A DNA stretch of 10,909 nt from Selenomonadaceae bacterium (GTDB lineage Bacteria > Bacillota > Negativicutes > Selenomonadales > Selenomonadaceae): the NCBI GenBank assembly GCA_017445435.1, contig JAFSUE010000170.1, positions 1 to 10,909 of the forward strand, written 5' to 3'. Below, in pieces: positions 6,079-10,909 of the stretch. The translations under genes and the position numbers were made by a program. The notes below the pieces were generated by a model. The model was not told the DNA's origin, did not search any database, and saw only the letters and a list, made by a program, of their open reading frames with translations. The stretch's first letter is position 1; every line of letters starts with the position of its first letter.

Positions 6079-7662
6079 TTAGCTTTTATTTTCAATATAA
6101 GCTTGCGTGAAGTACGGAACATTTTGTGATTCGTTGAACTCACCGTAAGCACGACGACTTACAGCTAAAATCGGCGGCGATTGAATGCGCTTTGCAACAG
6201 CCATTCCCGTGAAAAGTTTCCACCAGCGCTCCAAGTCTGCAGTAAAATCTTTTTGCGTAGGAAAATATTTTTCAACTAAGCCGCGTTCACAGCCAATTTC
6301 ATCTTCAAGCGTTCCCGCCTTGTACCAATTCAAAATATCTTCAGGCGTCTTTAAATCTTCGACGAAGGCGCGGAATAAATAATCGTGGTACGGATACTTC
6401 AACGGATCGCCTTTGCCTTCGTCAACATTTTGTGCAGTAGAAAGTTCAGCACTCGGCACAATGTCAATAATTCCCTGCGGAATGACTTCACTTTCATAAA
6501 TTACATCGTTTAAATAATTTGCCAGCGCGTAAATTTGGAACTTCCACAAGTCAGCAAGTGCGCAGAGAAAACCAGCTTCGTCGCCGTAAAGTGTCGCGTA
6601 ACCGACGGTAGTTTCAGCCTTATTCGCATTGCAGGTAAAGACGCCGCCGACTGCCGCCGCTATCGCCGCTAAAATTCTGCCGCTCCTGTCACGCGCTTGA
6701 ATATTTTCCTTCACGAAGTTTGAAATATTAATGTGGGAAGTTCTACCAATCCTTGAAAACGACGTATCTTTCAGCTGATTGACGGTGTAGTCAACAGATT
6801 CTTGAATGGGTACGACGGCGTAATTACAGCCAAGATTTTTAGCAAGCTGTTCACTCAAACTTTTTGTCGTAGCTGAATTAAAAACGCTAGGCATATTGAC
6901 AAGATAAACATTTTCTGCGCCTAAAATCCTTGTGTAAAGTGCGGCGGCAACTGCTGAATCAATCCCGCCAGAAATTCCAATGACGACTTTTGAAATTTTA
7001 AGCTGTTCAAGAAATTTTTCGACGCCGTAGAAAAGGGCGCTGTAAATTTCGTCAATCTCTTCATTATCGGCAAGTTCAAGCGCGGGAAAGTTATTAACTT
7101 CATCAAGGTCAATGACGCTTAAATTTTCTTCGTAAGGTTCAATGCCATGAACAATTTCGCCGCGTGAATTGTAAACCGTGCTGTTGCCGTCGAAAGTGTA
7201 AATAACTTTGCCGCGATTTTGAATGCCGACAGCGTTGACGTAAACTATTGGACAGTTTGAAGAACGCGCCTCTTCAGAAAGTTTTTTGTCATGAATTTTT
7301 TCTAGACCAATTCTGAATGGCGTTGACGCAATTTCTACGCGAAAATTTAAGTTGCGAAAATAATTTTTCGACTGAACAAGTTTACCTTTACGCGCAACTA
7401 AAATTTCACCGTCGAAGTTGCCAAAAATTATTGTAATTTTTTTACTTGAAGCGATAATTTTTTCATTGAAAAATTTACAATCGCTTACAAAACTTTCCTG
7501 TTGCAAAGTGTCACCGATAAACATTCCCGATACAGCCATTGCGGGAAAAATTACAACGTCGGCACTTTGATCTTTAGCTTGTTCGACGTAACGCAAAATT
7601 TTTTCAGCGTTAGTAGCTGGTTGACCCGCCGCAATTTCAATTTGAGCTAATGCAACTTTCAA
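6079..7662 (-). CDS. nadE: NAD+ synthetase with a degenerate N-terminal glutaminase (nitrilase) domain
   Basis: 527 residues. The C-terminal half is a clear NAD+ synthetase, which adenylates nicotinate adenine dinucleotide and amidates it: SGGIDS pyrophosphate-binding loop at 231-236, KENIQARDR, NKAETTVGYATLYGD and a typical C-terminus. The N-terminal half is nitrilase-like (VALAQIEIAAGQ; CPIVYVNAVG; FDGNSTVYNSRGE) and would normally release ammonia from glutamine. The usual FPEL motif is FPAM (39-42), so the catalytic Glu is Ala. The segment carrying the nucleophilic Cys (ICEDLW in relatives) is missing: sequence passes straight from KNYFRNLNFR to ASTPFRIG near residues 99-119. The enzyme is probably ammonia-dependent. 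Start: TTG at 7662, 9 nt after GAGGAG; the longer frame to 7734 adds non-homologous residues and overlaps a palindrome. Confidence 0.92.
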   Translation of the reverse strand: MKVALAQIEIAAGQPATNAEKILRYVEQAKDQSADVVIFPAMAVSGMFIGDTLQQESFVSDCKFFNEKIIASSKKITIIFGNFDGEILVARKGKLVQSKNYFRNLNFRVEIASTPFRIGLEKIHDKKLSEEARSSNCPIVYVNAVGIQNRGKVIYTFDGNSTVYNSRGEIVHGIEPYEENLSVIDLDEVNNFPALELADNEEIDEIYSALFYGVEKFLEQLKISKVVIGISGGIDSAVAAALYTRILGAENVYLVNMPSVFNSATTKSLSEQLAKNLGCNYAVVPIQESVDYTVNQLKDTSFSRIGRTSHINISNFVKENIQARDRSGRILAAIAAAVGGVFTCNANKAETTVGYATLYGDEAGFLCALADLWKFQIYALANYLNDVIYESEVIPQGIIDIVPSAELSTAQNVDEGKGDPLKYPYHDYLFRAFVEDLKTPEDILNWYKAGTLEDEIGCERGLVEKYFPTQKDFTADLERWWKLFTGMAVAKRIQSPPILAVSRRAYGEFNESQNVPYFTQAYIENKS

Positions 7663-7696
7663 AGATTTTCTCTCCTCATTAAATAAATTTAAATTG

Positions 7697-7725
7697 ATTA
7701 TGACACAAAAAAATTTTTCAATGAA
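7697..7725 (-). promoter_or_regulatory. Candidate promoter for nadE (extended -10)
   Basis: On the minus strand TGTCATAAT gives an extended -10 (TGn plus CATAAT at 7702-7697). Seventeen nt upstream is TTCATT (7725-7720), a weak -35. Transcription would start near 7690, leaving a leader of about 28 nt. The -35 lies inside the palindrome at 7717-7738. Weaker than the lysC promoter. Confidence 0.4.
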
Positions 7726-7738
7726 AACTTTCATTGAA
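7711..7738 (-). terminator. Perfect palindrome after crcB: terminator or nadE operator
   Basis: Arms TTCAATGAAA (7717-7726) and TTTCATTGAA (7729-7738) are perfect 10-bp inverted repeats separated by two bases. On the minus strand the hairpin begins 5 nt after the crcB stop and is followed by AAA and seven T, as in a weak rho-independent terminator. The stem is AT-rich with almost no loop, and it overlaps the -35 of the candidate nadE promoter, so a repressor-binding operator is an equal alternative. Confidence 0.45.
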
Positions 7739-7743
7739 GGGGT

Positions 7744-8115
7744 TCAATTTTTCATCAAAGCAAGTCCAATCGCGCAGGCAATTATCCCTGTTGAAAATGT
7801 TAAAATGATATTTAGCACGGCTGAAAAAATATTTCCACTTTGAAATAAATTCACCGTCTCTATGGAAAATGAAGCCAACGTCGAAAAGCCGCCTAAAAAT
7901 CCTACCGCAAAAAATATTCTCCAAACTTCGGATACTTCATTCAACTTCCCAATGAAAAAGCCTGTTACAATTCCAATTAAAAAACTGCCTAAAATGTTTA
8001 CTGCCAACGTACCAATCGGAAAATTTCCCAGCTTACCCGCTAATTGCGTCGTCACGAAGTACCGCGACATTGCACCAAGTCCGCCGCCTAAAAATACTAC
8101 AAAAATTTTCAGCAA
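7744..8115 (-). CDS. crcB: Fluoride ion channel CrcB/Fluc
   Basis: A 123-residue protein with four hydrophobic segments, the usual size of a Fluc subunit, which exports fluoride as a dual-topology dimer. Family motifs are clear: GGGLGAMSRY (10-19), GTLAVNILGSFLIG (35-48, with the pore Asn40) and GFLGGFSTLASFSIE (72-86). In most Flucs the last motif reads TTFSTF; here the first Phe of the pore Phe pair is Leu80, while Phe83 is kept. The start is TTG at 8115, 6-7 nt after AAGGTG; no ATG competes. It lies 42 nt after the DUF2232 gene and is probably in the same transcript. No fluoride riboswitch is visible in that gap. No second crcB gene is present here, though some Bacillota use heterodimeric pairs. 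Confidence 0.94.
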   Translation of the reverse strand: MLKIFVVFLGGGLGAMSRYFVTTQLAGKLGNFPIGTLAVNILGSFLIGIVTGFFIGKLNEVSEVWRIFFAVGFLGGFSTLASFSIETVNLFQSGNIFSAVLNIILTFSTGIIACAIGLALMKN

Positions 8116-8157
8116 TCTTTACACCTTCAAAACTTTTAGCCGTACAAATTAAACTGT

Positions 8158-9114
8158 TTAACTTTTTTTCTGCAAACGTTTTCTGTAATCAAAAATCATA
8201 TCAAATAGCCCTGTGAACGCGATTATTTCTAGGAACATAAAATTTAAAATCACTACCACAAAAATTATTCTGCGTACAAATTTTGAAATGTTGTACCTAT
8301 CAGCGATGAATGATAACAGCGATAATCCCTGCGTCAAGCCGATTAATGCCGCGAAGAATAGCGCGTTGACTGATACAAAGTGCAAGCCGCCTGACTGCCA
8401 AGACTCACTCCAATAAATTCCTAGTGCAGAAAATGCCGCTAAATATAAAAATGCTATTGGAAATCTCCACTGCGCGAATGGCGGCAACGGTTCAGCAAAT
8501 TTCATCTTCAACTTTTTGAAAATCCACTTCGCTATACAGTAACTGCCCACCGTATTTATCAGCGCCACGAAAAATAAAATTATCGGCGTCAACAATCCAA
8601 TCAACCGCGCTATCGGCTCAATCATAGTTTTTGAGTAGCCGATAGTTTCAGGGTCGACGCCCATTTCTTCATAAAATTTAAATGATTGGTCGAACGATTC
8701 ACGAATTATTTGCATATTTTCGCCGATTAAGTCAACGCCCATTATTCCCATGAACATAACTAACATGACAATCTGCGCGGCAAATGACATAGCTAAAGTT
8801 GGAACTAAACATTTCACGGCGCTAAATCCACGTCGTAAACATTCGCCAAGTACCAGTCCGCATAAGCTGAAAGATAGCGCAATTCTTATTGAAAGGACGG
8901 GTCCCATAAACATTAACAGTAAAATGAACGACGCCACTACTGCCGCCGTGCCGAATTTTAAACCTTGCCGCACCGTTAAAACTACAATCGGTATTGGGCA
9001 GAAAAATTCTATCACCAAGCCGACTATTGGTAGATAAACTGACGCTAAACCTAATATTGCCGTAAGCGCCGCCATTAAGCCGCCTTCAACTATCGGCGTA
9101 ACTTTACTATTCAT
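8158..9114 (-). CDS. DUF2232 (YybS-like) multispanning membrane protein
   Basis: A 318-residue membrane protein with about eight hydrophobic segments. It begins MNSKVTPIVEGGLMAALTAI and matches my memory of the YybS/DUF2232 family of Bacillota, whose fold resembles the substrate-binding S components of ECF transporters. Its substrate and role are unknown. A hydrophilic loop near residues 125-155 (GENMQIIRESFDQSFKFYEE) and a basic C-terminal tail (YRKRLQKKS) stand out. The start is ATG at 9114 with GGGAG 5 nt upstream; a longer frame to 9168 would run deeply into the HAD gene and has no such support. It overlaps the HAD gene stop by 8 nt (ATGAATAG), so the two are co-translated. In other Bacillota this family often sits beside gdpP and rplI, which are not here. 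Confidence 0.8.
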   Translation of the reverse strand: MNSKVTPIVEGGLMAALTAILGLASVYLPIVGLVIEFFCPIPIVVLTVRQGLKFGTAAVVASFILLLMFMGPVLSIRIALSFSLCGLVLGECLRRGFSAVKCLVPTLAMSFAAQIVMLVMFMGIMGVDLIGENMQIIRESFDQSFKFYEEMGVDPETIGYSKTMIEPIARLIGLLTPIILFFVALINTVGSYCIAKWIFKKLKMKFAEPLPPFAQWRFPIAFLYLAAFSALGIYWSESWQSGGLHFVSVNALFFAALIGLTQGLSLLSFIADRYNISKFVRRIIFVVVILNFMFLEIIAFTGLFDMIFDYRKRLQKKS

Positions 9115-9919
9115 TGTTGCTCCCAAATACAAATTTATCAACAGCTTGTGCAAAGCCGTCGTCTTCACAAAGTCCCGTTACAACGTCGCAGGAATTTTTA
9201 ACTTCGTCCGTACCATTGCCCATTGCAACGCTTGTCCCTGCCGCCAGCAACATCGGCAAATCGTTATCAGAATCGCCAATCGCCATAACTTCTGCGCGGT
9301 CAACGCCCAACTTTTTAGCAAGAATTTTAACTGCCGACGCCTTCGACACGTTAGGACAAATTATTTCAGTGAAAATCGGCGTGGACTTCGTAACTTCAAT
9401 TTTATCGCCGAAAAAATTTTTCAATTCAGCAATTCGCCGCAACGTTTCATCAAGGTTATCAGCAATGCTCAACATTTTGCAGACGTGTGAAGTTTTTGCC
9501 TTCATGCCGTCCCAACCGATAACGTTAGCTTGAACTTTTTGGCTATCTTCATATTCTTTGGCGTAATCGTTGTAGGCGGGAATGTACAAATTATCTTCGC
9601 TGTAATTTTGCAGATGCCAGCCGCGCTTTTCGTAAAAGTTGGTAAGTTCGACGACAATATCTTCAGGCAAATATTCAGCGTGAATAATTTCGCCTTCAAC
9701 AGATTTAATCAATGCGCCGTTGTACGTGATAATCGGCACGTTTACGCCAAGTTCCTGTGCAATCGGCAAAGCGGCACGGTACATTCTGCCCGTAGCAATG
9801 GTTACGGTAATTCCTGCGTCCGCCATACGTTTAACTGCGTCGATATTCCGCGCAGAAATTTTTTTGCCTGGCGCTAAAATTGTTCCGTCAATATCGCTGA
9901 CAAATAATTTTACACTCAT
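9107..9919 (-). CDS. Cof-type HAD-IIB family phosphatase
   Basis: A 270-residue soluble protein of the Cof/HAD-IIB group, whose members dephosphorylate sugar phosphates, flavin or other phosphometabolites in the cytoplasm with Mg2+. All HAD motifs are present: motif I DIDGT with nucleophile Asp9 and acid/base Asp11; motif II ATGR with Thr43; motif III Lys193 or Lys198 in SKASAVKIL; motif IV GDSDND at 215-220. Between motifs II and III is the C2-type cap (about 80-185). The substrate is not predictable. The ATG at 9919 has AGGA about 7 nt upstream, and that GTAGGA belongs to a 13-bp sequence also found at 9998-10010. It is followed by the DUF2232 gene with an 8-nt overlap. Confidence 0.92.
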   Translation of the reverse strand: MSVKLFVSDIDGTILAPGKKISARNIDAVKRMADAGITVTIATGRMYRAALPIAQELGVNVPIITYNGALIKSVEGEIIHAEYLPEDIVVELTNFYEKRGWHLQNYSEDNLYIPAYNDYAKEYEDSQKVQANVIGWDGMKAKTSHVCKMLSIADNLDETLRRIAELKNFFGDKIEVTKSTPIFTEIICPNVSKASAVKILAKKLGVDRAEVMAIGDSDNDLPMLLAAGTSVAMGNGTDEVKNSCDVVTGLCEDDGFAQAVDKFVFGSNNE

Positions 9920-9925
9920 TTTAAT

Positions 9926-10010
9926 TCCTACTTTCTAAATTTAGTGAGTAGTTAGTAGTGAGTAGTTAGTAGTTTTTCCTACCTCATACACCCTACATCC
10001 TACTTTCTAA
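9926..10010. repeat. Two-part heptamer module flanked by a 13-bp direct repeat
   Basis: TCCTACTTTCTAA occurs at 9926-9938 and again, identically, at 9998-10010. Between them lie four 7-bp units alternating AGTGAGT and AGTTAGT (9943-9970), the spacer AGTTTTTC (9971-9978), and a second degenerate 7-bp array of the CCTACAT type (about 9979-10006). The first direct repeat copy carries the HAD gene's ribosome-binding site; the second carries the stop codon of the CHR transporter gene. The design matches the module at 4746-4821. The gap between the genes (9920-10006) holds nothing else I can identify. Confidence 0.8.
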
Positions 10011-10564
10011 CTGTACTTTTTATCGCGCAGAAGGAAAAATCCAACTACGCCGTCAATGGCAACCAGCAACATTATATTCACGTCGAAAAATAAATTTGCT
10101 ATGAACGTCGCCAAAATAATTATAATCGGCAGTACCAACTTTTTTTTGCACTGCTTAATTAAAAGGTCAATCGCTACGTTGAGGAGCAAAGCCGTTGCGC
10201 CACATTGCATACCTTTTAATACGAGTTGGACACTTTCATTTTTCGCTACCAAGTCATAAAATGTAGCAACGATTGTTATAATTATCAGCGGCGGCAGAAT
10301 TGTTGCAAACATTCCAGTCAGCGCACCGAGTACGCCCGCCATTCTGTAGCCCAACATTATCGCGGTATTGACTGCCATAATTCCTGGCGTTGATTGAGCG
10401 ATAGCCACCATATTTAAAGTTTCTTCGTCGCTAATCCAGTGATATTCATCGACGTATTTTGCCTTGAGTAGCGGAATTATTACGTAGCCGCCGCCAACTG
10501 TGAACATACTGATTATAAATGTTGACTTGAAAAGTTTCCAATAAAAATTCTTGTCCCTTTCCAA
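10007..10564 (-). CDS. Half-size chromate-type (CHR family) transporter subunit
   Basis: A 185-residue membrane protein of the chromate transporter family (Pfam Chromate_transp). The family signature is visible: STFIISMFTVGGGYVIIPLL (residues 14-33), then AIAQSTPGIMAVNTAIMLGY and GALTGMFATILPPLI. Full-length ChrA has two such halves fused; short-chain members are about this size and are normally encoded as adjacent pairs that work together. No partner gene is adjacent here: downstream is a HAD phosphatase and upstream an unrelated ORF. The transported anion is unproven. The start is TTG at 10564, set by a near-perfect AAGGAGGT (10580-10573) overlapping the end of the upstream gene, 4 nt away. 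I see no promoter of its own. Confidence 0.88.
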   Translation of the reverse strand: MERDKNFYWKLFKSTFIISMFTVGGGYVIIPLLKAKYVDEYHWISDEETLNMVAIAQSTPGIMAVNTAIMLGYRMAGVLGALTGMFATILPPLIIITIVATFYDLVAKNESVQLVLKGMQCGATALLLNVAIDLLIKQCKKKLVLPIIIILATFIANLFFDVNIMLLVAIDGVVGFFLLRDKKYS

Positions 10565-10568
10565 AAAT

Positions 10569-10909
10569 TTAAACCTCCTTAGAATAAACCATGTTGAGAA
10601 AATTTTCTTTGGAACTTAAAGCGTCCTTTATCAAATTAGCTTGATTTAATCCTACGAAAATTGCCGCCGCCTTCGCTTGACAGTTCAAAGATTTTTTAGG
10701 ATTAAATTCAATGTCGGTGAACGCGTCGAACTTCAAAATTTTTTCTGCCAAATCGGAATTAAATTTTAAAGCGTTGATATACAGCCAATCATAAAAATAA
10801 TTTACAGGTTCAAGCGGAAAAATTTCATCAAAAAAATTAAAATTCGTCAACTGCCCACTACCTTTGATTCGCTCATCTTTTTTAGCGTCACGTGAAGTTT
10901 TATCCAGCA
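10569..10909 (-). CDS. Uncharacterised protein, C-terminal part
   Basis: I do not recognise this family with confidence. The frame is open from the window edge to a TAA at 10569, giving about 113 C-terminal residues. A TTG at 10850 could start a 93-residue protein, but it lacks a ribosome-binding site, and the upstream codons read naturally (DKTSRDAKKDERIKGSGQ), so I treat the gene as continuing beyond the window. Visible features are a charged stretch, then FFDEIFPLEPVNYFYDWLYI, rich in aromatic residues, FDAFTDIEFNPKKSLNCQAK, and an Ala-rich helix AAAIFVGLNQANLI. There are no membrane segments and the C-terminal region looks soluble. Its last codons contain the ribosome-binding site of the CHR transporter gene, so the two are in one operon. 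No function is inferred. Confidence 0.7.
   Translation of the reverse strand, partial: LDKTSRDAKKDERIKGSGQLTNFNFFDEIFPLEPVNYFYDWLYINALKFNSDLAEKILKFDAFTDIEFNPKKSLNCQAKAAAIFVGLNQANLIKDALSSKENFLNMVYSKEV
10573..10580 (-). promoter_or_regulatory. Strong ribosome-binding site setting the TTG start of the CHR gene
   Basis: AAGGAGGT on the minus strand is a full match to the 16S anti-Shine-Dalgarno core, 8 nt before the TTG at 10564-10562. It overlaps the last codons of the upstream gene, pointing to coupled expression. Confidence 0.75.

Noticed and set aside
7659..7679. Six-codon leader ORF (MRRENL) ending on the nadE start
   Set aside because: Its ATG lies within the nadE ribosome-binding site and has none of its own; overlap with the TTG is probably chance.
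7663..7734. 24-codon N-terminal extension of nadE to an ATG at 7734
   Set aside because: It translates the palindrome and AT-rich leader, matches no family sequence, and the TTG at 7662 has GAGGAG at the right distance.
8116..8157. Fluoride riboswitch before crcB
   Set aside because: The gap is 42 nt, too short and without the conserved riboswitch pattern; only a small TTAAAC-A-GTTTAA palindrome is present.
9114..9168. 18-codon N-terminal extension of the DUF2232 gene
   Set aside because: It would overlap the HAD gene by about 60 nt without a good ribosome-binding site, whereas the ATG at 9114 has GGGAG upstream and a family-like N-terminus.

Overview
The window is a gene-dense, moderately AT-rich bacterial chromosome segment in which every convincing gene reads on the minus strand, so the layout runs from high to low coordinates. 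Gene content is mostly housekeeping: phosphate uptake, aspartate-family amino acid synthesis, NAD synthesis and fluoride export, with a lone chromate-transporter half at one edge. Strong Shine-Dalgarno sequences, frequent TTG starts, a YybS-type DUF2232 protein and an aspartokinase with a probable internal start point to the Bacillota. From memory of similar proteins and of the CTTTTGCGCCAAAAG hairpin repeat, I lean towards the Negativicutes (Selenomonadales). No taxonomic marker gene is present, so this is an inference.

Layout in the direction of transcription. (1) 10909-10007: the C-terminal part of an unrecognised protein, then a half-size CHR (chromate-type) transporter. (2) A modular heptamer repeat, then 9919-7744: a Cof-type HAD phosphatase, a DUF2232 membrane protein overlapping it by 8 nt, and a CrcB/Fluc fluoride channel. 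A palindrome follows that could be a terminator or an operator. (3) 7662-4810: an NAD+ synthetase whose glutaminase half looks catalytically dead, followed 6 nt later by a cytoplasmic beta-lactamase-fold serine hydrolase. (4) A 217-nt intergenic region made largely of two heptamer repeat modules flanking a very good sigma-70-type promoter, then aspartokinase lysC (4592-3360). An in-frame internal start with its own strong ribosome-binding site probably yields a separate regulatory beta subunit. (5) A compound of three adjacent hairpins (3208-3308), then 3157-291: an aminotransferase, a PhoU-like DUF47 protein and a PiT phosphate transporter, joined by two 8-nt overlaps and followed by a probable terminator. 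(6) 117-1: the N-terminal S4 domain of a 23S/16S rRNA pseudouridine synthase.

I see no phage, IS element, CRISPR array, tRNA or rRNA, and no clearly new multi-gene system. The points most worth a second look are: the NAD+ synthetase that appears to have lost the catalytic Glu and the Cys-bearing segment of its glutaminase domain; the lysC internal start; and three intergenic repeats with one shared architecture (7-bp array, T-rich spacer, different 7-bp array), one of which supplies the stop codon of the neighbouring gene. No stretch longer than 300 bases lacks a gene.
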